From: Chaetoderma sp. LZ-2023a
Taxonomy: Eukaryota > Mollusca > Caudofoveata > Chaetodermatida > Chaetodermatidae
Direction of reading: 5' to 3'
DNA length: 64,000 nt
NCBI GenBank assembly: GCA_034401795.1
Contig: CM067360.1
Location: forward strand, 118,191,572-118,255,571
Positions 12,250-24,001 of this stretch are shown piece by piece. The notes below the pieces were generated by a model. That model worked only from the letters and a program-made list of their open reading frames with translations. It was not told the origin of the DNA and made no database searches. Position numbers and translations under genes: made by a program. The stretch's first letter is position 1, and every line of letters starts with the position of its first letter.

Positions 12250-12600
12250 ACCATTACCAGCTTTTCTCCGGCTATTTCTACACAAGTTCCTCCACCTGTG
12301 TTACGTGAGTTTAAAACCAATTGGAACATGCAGGTACGTTGTTGACTATTTTGAAAGCAATTTAAATGGAGATGTCATTGCCTATGCCAGGAACAGCTCC
12401 AATTCAAGTTAATTTGAAAAAATATCTAACATAGAGTTTATTAGTATATATAGTGAATATATTAAAGACATGCAATCGTAAATGTATCAATTATCACATC
12501 GTAAATTTAGCAATGATATACGATGTGTTAAAGTTTGTGATGAGCTTTTTGGTGTGTTCCACAAGTATGGATATGACGTCAGCTAATGTGGCATATTTGA
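12250..12600 (+). mobile_element. MITE-like hairpin element in A copy 2
   Basis: A degenerate copy in which GTTGACTATTTTGAAAGC and its partner near AATTTGAAAAAATATCTAAC flank the core. TGACGTCA lies at 12574-12581. This corresponds to 1670-2080 in A copy 1, so this insertion predates the A duplication. Confidence 0.5.
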
Positions 12601-12744
12601 TTGCGGCGGCATATGATTGAGTGACAGATCTGATCAATCCACAATGACTGCCTCATTGGAATAAGGAAGGCCATAATACACAATGTTACACAGTTATAAT
12701 CGGTCATGATTGTGCATGTGCCGCCATTTCAAACCTCATTTCAA

Positions 12745-12899
<155 letters not shown>

Positions 12900-14487
12900 T
12901 GGCAGAGTGATATATGTGTCACAGAATTCGCTTTAAATAGTTACCGTTTGCGAGATTTATACCATTTTGTCTTTTAGTGGTCCGTGGGAACTTTAAATTG
13001 TGCTAAGTTTTGTTTGGGTAGGAACACTTTAAGGAAGGTGACATTTTAGCGCCTACATTGAAATGGACATACAAACAAGATCCAGGGAGGTTTTATGGTA
13101 GGAATTTACGTTTGGAAACTACCATTATTAGACATAAAAATGGTTTGCTATTTGTGCAATTTAGGTTGTCAAATATCTAGGTATTATATGGATCGAAGAT
13201 GATAATACAGGTAGGCTTTTATGTGATGTGAGTTGCACTATTTTGGCTTGACGAACATGATTGGTACTGGTCGATTTTGAAGGTAGGTGGGTGGCCTGTG
13301 AACTTTTGTAGATTCGGGCATTCCACTTCTTGATTCCATCTGCACTTGCCGTTGCCCTGAGAATAGATTAGAAAATTTGTGATTGGATTGAGTTGGCAGT
13401 TGAATGCTTTGGGATGGCTTTGTGATTGGATTGGGTTGGCATTTTATTGATTTGGGATGACTTTTGGATTGGATGGAATTGACATTTGATTGATATTGAA
13501 TTGGAGGAGATACATGATATGACATGATTTGGACTTCAGAATTTATTTTGGTGTGGAGTTGGATTGAAAACCGTACGGATGTAGTCGGATTCCGTCTTTG
13601 CAATGCATATCTAGTGATCATCTGATAGCTCTGTGTGAGTAATACTCGACTGAACCACAGTGATGAACATTTCCGTTTGTTTATTCATCAACAGTTTTAC
13701 ATACACATTTTCGAATTGTTTTAACACATAGATTGAAACTAAATTAGTAAACATGTTGGGAGTAAAGCTGATACAATTGGTAATGTCTAGGGTGGGGTAG
13801 TTTCCCCTATATTGCAAATGTAAATTATGTCTCCTCATTGAAGAGCAGGGTGTGGGGTTGGTTATTACTATTATCAAATTAGCTGTAAACTGTAAAGAAA
13901 TGTTCAGCTTATTGCCGAATGTAAATTGCAATTGTAAATTTATGGAGGAACAGGCAATATGGAACTGGCTATAATGTTGTTGTTTTACGTTCTTACCTGC
14001 TAGGTTAATCACCATTAACTTAGCACCTGTCCACATCCCTAACATTAAAAGAACCCGAGAATAGGTAATCTACAATTTGGTGTTAAAAATGAATTTAAAC
14101 GGATAAAATCTGGTTCATAAAATTCCATTTTTTTCTAAACCTTATTTTGATCCCTATTCTAATTGTCCTTTTCGCAATAATATAAATTCTTCTGAAGAGT
14201 ACTTTCTCACAGTTGGGAGCTTTTTACCTATGAAACGGGCCTCTGAATACCGGTTGTCCGATACTCTCGAGGTGATAGGTACATATATTGTTCAAATGGT
14301 GTCAAACAGCATATATTATGTTTGGAATTTGGCAATCTCAACTAGGAGCTTTGCATACTGTGGATCACATCGTGTATGTAAGCAACTTTCTTATCATGAA
14401 GTGGACTGTGCTTGCATCAAGGCAAGCGGGTATCTCCTGTTGCCCCTTGTATTGCTCGTCACTCACAGGCGTGACTATGCGGATAGA
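12900..14487. other. Mostly unannotated spacer
   Basis: Apart from the 43-bp tandem repeat at 13376-13504 I see no repeat partner. Two minus-strand frames of 127 and 144 codons (13238-13621, 13611-14045) have Ser/Asn/Ile-rich, unfamiliar products. The first is largely a translation of the TTGG-rich tandem repeat. I do not call them genes. Confidence 0.5.
13376..13504 (+). repeat. Three-copy 43-bp tandem repeat
   Basis: Units at 13376-13418, 13419-13461 and 13462-13504 are each exactly 43 bp and align without gaps. Units 1 and 2 both begin TTTGTGATTGGATTG; unit 3 is more diverged. Confidence 0.85.
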
Positions 14488-14555
14488 GATGGGGGGGGGG
14501 GGCGAGAGAAAGAGAGAGAGAGAGAGAGGGAGAGAGGAGGAGAGGGAGAGAGAGA
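14488..14555 (+). repeat. G-run followed by (GA)n
   Basis: A run of 12 G leads into GAGAGA with a few GGAG interruptions. A polypurine strand of this length could form triplex DNA. Confidence 0.9.
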
Positions 14556-14827
14556 TTACATGCACCAATCATCGCTAGCAATACAAAGCTTTGTTGTCAG
14601 ACACATTATTTTAGGTATGGCCATGAGCAACCTTTCTATTCCATTCCATTATTTTTCATACACTTTTGTTGAGTGAAGTGTGCTTAGAATTGAGCCTAAA
14701 TACATGCAACTCATAACACTCTTTTGCGAAATATTGTCCAACCTACATTAGTGGTTGTCACCATCACTACCAATATGCAGCGCATCTACCCCAGACAGGG
14801 TTAACAACCTACACTGATATGCCAGAC

Positions 14828-15311
14828 AGTCGTAAATAGCTTGGTGTTAGAAATGCGCCTTGCTCAATCTTGAATAGTTGAGATCTGTGAAACTTATTAA
14901 TGTAAATTGCATCAATTTAGCTAACACTGACCACTGCGCCGTGTTCACCATTGACATATTTCGTTTTGATTTATTAATGAAAAGGTTACTAGAATTTGGA
15001 AAATAACTTAATAGACATTTTAAATATCTGAACTTTGTAATCTGTTTGTATTTGGCACCCCCTTAGCATAGTCGTAAATAGTTTGGTGTTAGAAATGCGC
15101 CTTGCTCAATCTTGAATAGTTGAGATCTGTGAAACTTATTAATGTAAATTGCATCAATTTAGCTAGCATTGGCCACTGCACTGTGTTCACCATTGCCATC
15201 TTTCGTTTCTATTTATTAATGAAAAGGTTACTCGAAGTTGGAAAATAACTTGATAGACATTTTAAATATCTGAACTTTGTAATCTGTTTGTATTTGGCGT
15301 CCCCTTACTGA
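14828..15311 (+). repeat. 242-bp direct tandem duplication
   Basis: AGTCGTAAATAG starts at 14828 and again at 15070. The two units match over their whole length at roughly 94 percent by eye. B copy 1 has one unit at about 3252-3490, so the duplication happened after copies 1 and 2 separated. Confidence 0.92.
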
Positions 15312-15403
15312 GCTGCACTTGACACGCACCTGCTAAAGAAGCATCGAGCTGTTGAACCATAAGACGAAATACGAAACCGTATCACCAATGCAAGAACTCT
15401 TTT

Positions 15404-15495
15404 CTTGAATATTTTGAAGGTAGATTGATTTGGAGATGCTGCTTCCTGTGAGAGCAACATGTTGCTGTCAAATTCATTTCAAAATACTCAGCAAG
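15404..15495. repeat. Hairpin element core in B copy 2
   Basis: The left arm TTGAATATTTTGAAGG and the right arm TCAAATTCATTTCAAAATAC flank the apex GATGCTGCTTCCTGTGAGAG. Equivalent to 3580-3680. Confidence 0.6.
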
Positions 15496-16276
15496 TTCTC
15501 TGGTTGTATTCTGTTTTTAAGATCCACTTTTCGTACTGTCATCTCACCTCAGATGCATATGATGTATTGCCCCAGTAGGTAACATCAGTAGGGTGGTAAA
15601 GGGCCAATATCTTCCATACACAAGTGTTGTTGGCAGATTATTTCGTTTCCTTGCTAAGCTCCCATTATTACCAAAGCGTGTGCTATCTGCGTGACTGGTT
15701 CATAATATGCAACAGCTTGATCTCCTTCCAATCAGCAATGTTCTGCATGTGCCCTTAGATAGCAATTACAATGCTCAATTGAACACATTTTACTCAGAAC
15801 AAAAATAACCTACTTAAGCAGGATGAGTTGCTTTCCATATTGGTTTGCATAAACATTGCTATATTCAACGGCAATGAAAGTGTCACTCAATCGCCCGATG
15901 TGTTTTGTGCATACGTATGCTAGAACCAATCTCCAGATCGGAAAAAATAGCCTAAATCCGAGATTACACCTGCCTATATATCCTCAATATTGCAATAAAC
16001 CTATATAAATACATATGGACGATCCTTTGATGTTTGTAAACTCAATTTAGGAGAAGCCGTGGCTGTTTTTACTGATGTTAGCACCACTTTCAGGTTTAAT
16101 CAGTTCCACTATATCAACAGCTTGTTGGCATTGGTGTATTATGAGATATGCTGTCTCCGATGAGTCGAGAGTGTGAAAAGGTGACCTGAGGCACCTACGG
16201 TCTAGAGGCTGCAACACTATTCCATGATTGTCTGGCCAATCAAATTACATATTGACCCATGACAATCAGTGTTCCA

Positions 16277-16526
16277 CTATAGTGCTTGCCCTGTAGGTGG
16301 GGCTTAGAATACGCCTTCCGTATCCTCTGCGTGTCGTAAGAGGCGATTAAAGGAGGTAAGGGTGAGGTAACCCTGACAGAAACCTCGAGTGCTGAAGACG
16401 GAGGTTCCCGGCTGCACGGCGCACTCTAATAAACCATGGATCCACGCACTTAGCGCTTATGATCATGTCGATAGTCACTTACAGGACTGGCGGTATGATC
16501 AGCGAATGAAAAGAAGAAGAAGAAGA
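16277..16526 (+). mobile_element. Short retroposon insertion with (AAG)n tail
   Basis: AGTGTTCCA occurs directly before (16268-16276) and directly after (16527-16535) the insert. The insert ends in a pure AAG run, as expected for a target-primed retroposon. At the paralogous place in B copy 4 (near 58219) the sequence runs straight through as CAGCGTTCCACTCGGGATCG, giving an empty site for comparison. The 5' part contains TGCGTGTCGTAAGAGGCGA. I see no clear tRNA A and B boxes, so it may be a SINE of another class or a 5'-truncated LINE. Confidence 0.85.
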
Positions 16527-16946
16527 AGTGTTCCAATTGGGATCGGGCACAGGATTGGACATAACATGGGACTAATTGCAAGTTATTCACACTGATTTCA
16601 CCATCAAACTGGATCACTCTCATTCATCTCTTTTGCCGTTCTATTCCGTACACTTGATGCAATCACATTCTATTTTACACAGATTCACTGCATTGTGTAT
16701 TCCTTGTTTGGATTGCCACTATCGTTGCTATATATACTGATATTGCATTTATCGCAATTACTATGCATGTCATCAGGTATGTGAGCACCTACCAAGGACA
16801 TACTGTAGCTCGCCAGGTAGTGTCGGGCCATTCCGATGTCTCCTGTTGACTCGCCATGCCGTAAGTGCACGACGAGTGATGACGCCGGTTAGCATATGGT
16901 CTCAGGGTGACGGACCTTGAACAAGACTGCCCTGTCGGAAACAAAA

Positions 16947-16965
16947 ACCGGCTCTTAAAGCCGGT
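16947..16965 (-). other. Stem-loop followed by T-run in LTR element leader
   Basis: ACCGGCT and AGCCGGT form a 7-bp stem with a 5-nt loop. On the minus strand it is followed by TTTTTG, giving a terminator-like shape. It lies inside the leader-like part of the 16804-20364 element. The related element near 60150 keeps only the CCACCGGCT half. Confidence 0.6.
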
Positions 16966-17407
16966 GGAACTCAATCTTTGCGGTGATGCCATGTGCCCAT
17001 TGTCGCGAGCATTAAACACAACGGTCTAATCCCAAGAATTTGTGTCACCAGTATGCCTGTCCATAGCAATTTCGTGATCTATGGACTGACAAGATTTGAT
17101 TTGGTGACCTAAAAATATAAGTCTATACAATGGGTTTACCTAACTAATTGAAAATATGCTAGATAACACTACAGTAAGAGCATACGAAAATACAAGACAT
17201 AGAGGCAGGTAGATGAACTTTACACATGGGACTCCCGGAGGTACCACACAGAGCCGTAGGTCCGCAGAGGTATCCACACAAGGGAGGCTCCCGTACACGA
17301 GACATAGCTATTTAACGTAATATAAGTTATTATACCTCTAAGCTAAAAGGAAGAAGTGGTGTGCCTCACGCGGGCACTACTCCTAGTGCTAGTTTGGGTG
17401 AGGAGTA

Positions 17408-17608
17408 TTATCCTGGCGTAGACCGTCGTCGCTGAATCCTTGCGAGAGGCAAGTGCCTCGCGCGGGCCTCCGTCTCGGGAAGGTGTCGCCACGGCTTAAA
17501 GCGGAAGAAGAATAGTAGGCAACAATGGGCCCACTCTAATATTTCAAACCAAAAATGCTGTAGAAAGAAAAGACTATACCTAGTGAGATTAGGACTATAT
17601 GGGTGCAT
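17408..17608 (-). pseudogene. Short frame in LTR element, unknown
   Basis: A 66-codon minus-strand frame rich in Phe and Leu, then basic. The DNA has a related counterpart near 59590-59760, but the frame there is not conserved in the same sense. I do not recognise it. It may simply reflect the LTR or leader sequence. Confidence 0.2.
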
Positions 17609-19800
17609 ACTGTTTTATGTGAAGACGGATTGGAAGATTCCCGATGGATTCCTCTTCGTCACCGTCTTATGTGATTCCTAATATGCTGAGTTAGTAGTTG
17701 CCGCATTATTGCCGTGGGCCTTCTGCTTTGCTTAATTCCTTTTAGTTGTTTTCAGAACAAGAATTAGTTTAGGCCGCGACTGGCTGATATCTACCTAGCT
17801 ATTAGACACGGCTGTCATGGAGAACAGATGCCCGAGACATCAATACTGTAGACATCGCTCATACATGTTACTTAGCGGGATCTACGAACTGTGTGAGAAT
17901 CCGGACATTCCGCTTCGCAACCACGTGACACATTACAACACATGGTTTACATTTCATGGAAGCATTATTAGGCCATATTTCCTATCGTTATGGGGGGGGG
18001 GAGAGAGACGAATGCACACCGTAAATGTCATTTCCGTAAGGGCGTGACAGATCTGAATATCATGCCCATACATTTTTACAGAATTCTGTGAGAATACGTA
18101 TCTCGCCCGTCACCGGATCCTACAGAACTAACCGTTTAACCTGTCATTAGGTGTATATACAAGTTGCCAGGTTTACACTGTGGTGCGCGAGGATTGTCAG
18201 TAAATAATAATAATAATTAATACCTGTGTTTTCGCAGGGTTTTCCTACGTTGGCTTAAAGTGATAATTACTAAGTATCCATAGATACACGGGGAGGTGTA
18301 TGTCATACCGCACCCTAGCCTATACGAAAACCCCGATAGTTTCCCAGAGGTGGAGCAGCCCATAGTGTGGATAGGGACATCCAAACAATTAAGAAGCCAC
18401 ACGGCTAAGAAGAATATGAAGAGAGACACAATCTTAGAGTTATGAGTCGTTACCAGAGTGCAGGGCTAGATTAGCGCACTGCCGGAAGAGAAGAGTATAT
18501 TACACAGTATGTAATGAAGAACGTGTCTCTAATCATTGTGAACGTATCCTATCGAGCTGAATAGAAAATGTTTTAGCCGGTAGCATGCCGAGCTAAACAG
18601 AGTTATAGCACGGACAGCGACCTTAGTGGAAAATTGTTGGTGGCGGGCGAAAATGCTGCATATATAAGTGTTACTGTATAGTGTTTCCTCCGTGCACTGC
18701 TGTCCTATATTTACTATAACTTAAGCAAAACAAGTTAACAGATGACCACTGGCCATATACATACATCATCTAACCAGAACAGTCAATACGGTGTCGACGA
18801 TTAAGATATATATATATTAATACAGGTTAACGAACCTACTATAGTGCGGTTAGCAACACATTGAAGAAAATGGAAACAACTATTAACAAATACAGAAACT
18901 ATAACTATTGGTCCTAAGACAGTCATGGTTCCTTTTAGTCATCAGAACCATAAATACGGATACGAGATAATTAACGAAACCTATATAGAGAATTAATTAC
19001 ACGGTGAAGTATAGTTACTTGAATACTTGGTAGTCATTCCCAAGTTAGGCTACCGTATCACTGAAATTGACACGTCAATCCGTAGTCGACGTGAGATGAT
19101 ACACTCTCCGGAAGCTGGAAAGTTCCCGCAGGCTGGTTCCCGCGAGCTGTTGTCCGTAAATAAGAATTCCACAAGAACACTCATGGCGGGAGTACATCGC
19201 TTAGTGCTGTACGCCTAATAGAATGTGTAACGAGCAGTCAGTAAAAGATACGATAGTACTATGTCATAAAGAAAGTTCCCGTACACCGATGGCATGGATG
19301 GAAGGGGTAAACAGCCCATCATAAGTGGGGGTTGTCAGAGGCAAATGAGGATACAAAACAAAGCTTCACGGTGCTGGGTACGTCAACCAGCTAAGAAGAC
19401 ACACCGGGCAGAGTTTACTTGCTGTGGTCGAAAGTTGAAAGAACCTACACAATTGGTGTGGCGGCGTGGCCGGCAGATCCGGCGAGTCATCGATCAAAGA
19501 ACATCCTGCCTTTACATCTGTAGACCCACATATTCAGGCCACAAAGGCCTCACCGCGTGTGTGTTCCGAATGCAGATGTAGTATTCGTGAACGATTATCA
19601 AAAGTTCCAAATTACTCCCGCAGATGGGGAGTTACAAAACTGCTTTAGTTCAGTGGGTTTGAGAACTGTACGCTATGGGATAAAAACCCGGCGCATAGCG
19701 AAGGAACACGCGTAATATCTGTCGCGCTTGTAGTAGTGGGTACAGATCCAACCTGTTCAGCCCCTGGCCGAGGATGCTCTCGATCACTGGATCGCTTCTC

Positions 19801-19823
19801 CTTTTATACTCTTCGTGACGTCA
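19801..19823 (-). promoter_or_regulatory. CRE plus TATA core promoter of LTR element
   Basis: On the minus strand TGTGACGTCACG is followed 7 nt later by TATAAAAGGAG. The same order and nearly the same wording occur on the plus strand at 62806-62835. The TATA box is about 560 bp from the minus-strand start of the 16804-20364 element, a plausible U3 position. A start site about 30 bp further is expected but not shown by the sequence. Confidence 0.65.
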
Positions 19824-20368
19824 CAGGCGCAGGCTTCATCCAACCATCGTTCGAGCAACATCCAATCAGCGCACAGCTAATAATAGTGTCGTCGAACGTT
19901 CTAGAGCATTTTAGAAGCTTTACGTCCACGTGGTTAGACGTCAGGGCAATATTTTGAAGATAATCAAGAAGAGTTTTTCCTGGATAACTCAGCCATTTCA
20001 CAACCGATTTTGAAATGGTTTACAAATTTGGAAAGCGCGTCGAATTCCGGTTCTTGATCCATGCCAGATTTATCGGGAATAGACAAGCAATATGGATTAC
20101 AGAGTACCAGCTGGGTACACTATAAGCGCCATCCTATCTAGGTCACAACGACGTGCTCCTTAGAAACAGCGTCCCGGGGCATGCATGCGCATAATGCGTT
20201 CTAACGAACTTAGTCGTTTTTCGACACGCTCTCTCTCTCCCATAGGCCTATATACGCTTATAGCTCTACCCAGAGAAGCGTGTTCAGGAAACGAATCCTA
20301 GTTGGGCGGCGCGTACTTAGCTTAGCTGGTATGGCCGTTACCCGACCGGTCGATCCGAACTACAATAC

Positions 20369-20640
20369 AATGAATTCACTTAGCATTCAGTTAGTTGTTG
20401 TATCCACACAAAAATCAGCTTGCCATGTGTGGTGGACTGGTTTGGATGAGGTACTAGTTGGCAATTTGTTCATGTCTCATTAGAGAGCAGATATCATGTT
20501 ATTATAACAGATTCAAATTCGAATAAATCACAGTCCCGTTGAACTTTTGTGGATTAGATGTAAAATGTAGGTTTTAATTTGTTAAATATTAAATTCTACA
20601 ACGTCTAGTGGGCAGATCGTTGAATATTACAACCAGACGA
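20369..20640 (+). repeat. Family B copy 2, right part
   Basis: Resumes B after the insertion. It matches 58550-58790 closely, with CTTGCCATGTGTGGTGGACT near 20421 and 58581, and a shared TATCATGTTAT.ATAACAGATT segment. Confidence 0.85.
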
Positions 20641-22192
20641 AGCTAATGCAATCATGATGCATTACTGCATGGAATGAGACATGACATGTGCTGCAGGATT
20701 TGAAACATATTTCTCTAGTAAATGTATCTTCGTTGCAGTAGTTGCCATTAGACATACTAGATTTTCTGTACCACAAGAGGCAATTTATATTTTCATTGTT
20801 AAAAAAGCATTATATCCAAAAGAAACTCAGCGATAACAAATATACCTGATTTTCAAGAAACTGTGTGTCATATGCCATACAAACAATCCCTCTGGTCAGT
20901 ACCGTATCTACGGCGGGTGGGGCAGACTGTCACACATGAACATAAATAGAAATATTTTAGGAAATATATAGTTAGACATATCACTTACCCACAATGTGAT
21001 CACTCTTAATGCAAGAAGCAGCCTCTCACGGCATCATATATTCAAGGAATTTTCCGAAAATACTCATTTCCCTAAAATTGTAACGAAATTGGTATATATG
21101 TGGCCGAGTTTCTATGGATCGCCCTTTGAAGATAATCCTAGAATCGCCACTGCCCAATTGTCCAGCCAGTCCACTTCAAATAATAGCTCAACGTTGAACA
21201 ATTTGGAACACAAATGTGTGTCACTTCTCGTAGTATAACATAGCAAATGTCTGACAAAAATCCAATTACGGGGACATGGTCAAATTTGCAGAATTATCTG
21301 AAGTGGCATCGACCATAATCAGAAAGTTGACATTTTGTTATACTTTTTATTCCAATATGCGAACATGGTTGGTATGGGGTCTATACCTATGTTTTCTGTA
21401 TCAAAGAACACAATGATCACATTGTTAATATTCTGTATGCATTAGATAACACTAATTGTACACAGTGACCCCCACCCCACACACCATCCGGGAATTGCCA
21501 AAACTGAAATATGGATCTCGCAGTATAACGTTTCTTTTAAACATGATAACAGGTATGGAAAGACAACTGCACCTGATTTAAACCGACTTATACCACTAAT
21601 TGTCCAAGTTCTCCTCATCAAATGGCATTATGTGACTGCTGATAAGTAATACTAAGCTAATAGGGTGTCTCTTTCTCTGAAGGGAAATGCTCAATAGACT
21701 GTGTCAGCCTTTGATGCAAGAAGTAACTGTCTAACATGTTAGAATCGTTAACATTGCCGGGCTAATGGGCTGATACATCAGTAACACGGTCTCGCAGGGA
21801 TGGGTGGATGTGGGAAGCATTAAGACAAATACATTCAGATCACTATGTGTTTTGTAAATATATACGGCCGTAGTAGGGCGTGTTATTCTAGACTGTCTGA
21901 AATATGTATGTTCTCCACTGGAATCACATCTCGACCCAATGATCTCTATGCATGGTGTAACTCACCTCAACGCAGGTAGGCGTGGGCAGCTAGCAGCCGC
22001 GATGCTTAATTGGGTAATACAGCTTTAGATATGCCCGGCCATATCTAGCTAAGTCCCACCCATACTTCGCCCCTGTTGGCTAGATTATATGCAGTGTATG
22101 GATTATAACGAACAGCTGGAGGATATGTAAGCATCTTATAAATGGTATTGGTGCAAGTTCTAATCTACTTTCCTCACTACACTAATGCCATT
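20641..22192. other. No feature recognised
   Basis: AT-rich spacer without convincing frames. Near 22040 the words TATCTAGCTAAGTCCCACCC resemble the end of the MITE-like element but the hairpin is not visible. Confidence 0.45.
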
Positions 22193-22510
22193 TTATAGAA
22201 TGACTAGCGCCTCCATATACAGACGCCAAAGGGTAACCGATTCATGTTCTTTCATGGGATCCTTCCCAGCATCAAAATTGCCTTTAACAAAACGCAATGC
22301 ATGTTCGGTGGGCAGTCTAGCAGTTACTTGCAGGCTAGTCACGATGTTATCATACAGCACACCTGCTCTGACAAGACAATCGTGAAGCACGCCCTCGTTC
22401 TCTTCATCTCCTTTGACATATCCGTCAACATATCCATCTGGCTGCATATCACCGAGCTCTTCTACTGTGTCGAGTTCTAAATCTGAACTGCCAGGCATGG
22501 TAGGTTGCAT
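22193..22510 (-). CDS. Possible exon or decayed frame, unknown
   Basis: A 105-codon frame with an acidic N-terminal third (runs of Asp/Glu around residues 10-40) followed by a mixed hydrophobic and charged region. The composition looks more protein-like than most short frames in this AT-rich window. I recognise no domain. An internal AG preceded by pyrimidine-containing sequence near residue 9 could be a splice acceptor, but no matching donor is evident. It may be an exon of a host gene, a transposase fragment, or chance. Confidence 0.25.
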   Translation of the reverse strand: MQPTMPGSSDLELDTVEELGDMQPDGYVDGYVKGDEENEGVLHDCLVRAGVLYDNIVTSLQVTARLPTEHALRFVKGNFDAGKDPMKEHESVTLWRLYMEALVIL

Positions 22511-23235
22511 GCAATTAAATTCAGCATCGCATATTTGATAATAATGCCATATGATTGGAGGATGAACTGGAATCCTCCTTTACACTACATTGTTGCACTG
22601 GTTAAACACTGTGTATGCATGTTCTCACATCTCGTTCTCAGTTTGTTTGTTCGTATCAGGTGTCAATGTCCGTAATAATATACCTTTTTGGCATATACAT
22701 AGGTATGGGTTCTGCATTTGTTCCCTCACTGTAGTGAATCTTGTTGTCAATGTTATTGGATAAACGAGACTAATATTACCGTTGTGGAAAGCGCTTGTTT
22801 CGTAATATCTCAACCCGTCCACCAGCCCACCACCCATACCCACCTCCCTCGAAATTAGTTCACATTCCAATACATTCTAATATCAGAGTACCCTCTCATT
22901 CATCGCGGCACTGCGTGTGCAGCCAATCCAATAATCTAAAGCACGGTACATGTGCTTAATCACTCACAACATTGCTCCGCATATGCGTTATAATAGAAAC
23001 ATTACATACATTCAGTGACAGACTGATCGATTAGCATCCATATTCCATAGACTCGAAATGCATTAATCACAGATCAGTTAAACAGTTGCTCCTTTAACTG
23101 TGGCGTTGCATCAAACCTATGTTCTGACAAATACGCACATGACACATGAAGTCGAATCGTATGCAAATCACTCGTTCAACATATAATAATCTGTTGGGTA
23201 ATACATTAAAAGATGCACAACTAGTATATCTTCCC
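22511..23235. other. No feature recognised
   Basis: Spacer between the frame at 22193 and the large microsatellite. No repeat partner noted. Confidence 0.5.

Positions 23236-24001
<766 letters not shown>

Larger units (their letters stand above)
9790..12470 (+). repeat. Dispersed repeat family A, copy 2
   Basis: Collinear with A copy 1. It is longer mainly because a MITE-like block at about 10040-10435 is present here and absent from copy 1, where TTCCTA near 445 runs almost directly into AAACAGAGTATTTATTG near 456. The GT/GCGT tract and the terminal hairpin element are shared. Confidence 0.7.
14630..16803 (+). repeat. Dispersed repeat family B, copy 2 (left part)
   Basis: Collinear with B copy 1 (3030-4290) and, beyond it, with B copy 4 (57782-58560). 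Three later events are visible inside it: a 242-bp tandem duplication, a short retroposon at 16277-16526, and the 3.56-kb insertion that splits it at 16803. The family resumes at 20369. Confidence 0.75.
16804..20364 (-). mobile_element. LTR-type element inserted in B copy 2
   Basis: B copy 4 is continuous where B copy 2 is interrupted, so this 3,561-bp block is an insertion. It starts TGTAGCTCG, ends CGAACTACA, and is flanked by ATAC on both sides (16800-16803, 20365-20368). Read on the minus strand, its first 260 bp and last 800 bp resemble the plus strand from 58795 and about 59590-60290. Shared segments include GGATACCTCTGCGG, CTGTGTGGTACCTCC, GACACAAAT..TTGGGAT and GAGTTCCACCGGCT-type sequence. 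A CRE plus TATA promoter lies 541-564 bp from the minus-strand start. I see no pol-like frame and no second LTR, so it is probably a 5' LTR plus leader with extra or rearranged sequence, or a non-autonomous element. Confidence 0.6.

Noticed and set aside
18100..18124. Second LTR start (TGTAGGATCCGG on the minus strand) inside the 3.56-kb insertion
   Set aside because: The following sequence does not match the first 200 bp of the element, so it is not a second LTR copy on present evidence.
16804..20364. Interpretation as a cut-and-paste DNA transposon with TGTAGYTCG inverted ends
   Set aside because: The 9-base end match is too short to be convincing, and the homology to the gag-linked element at 58795 plus a U3-like promoter fits an LTR element better.
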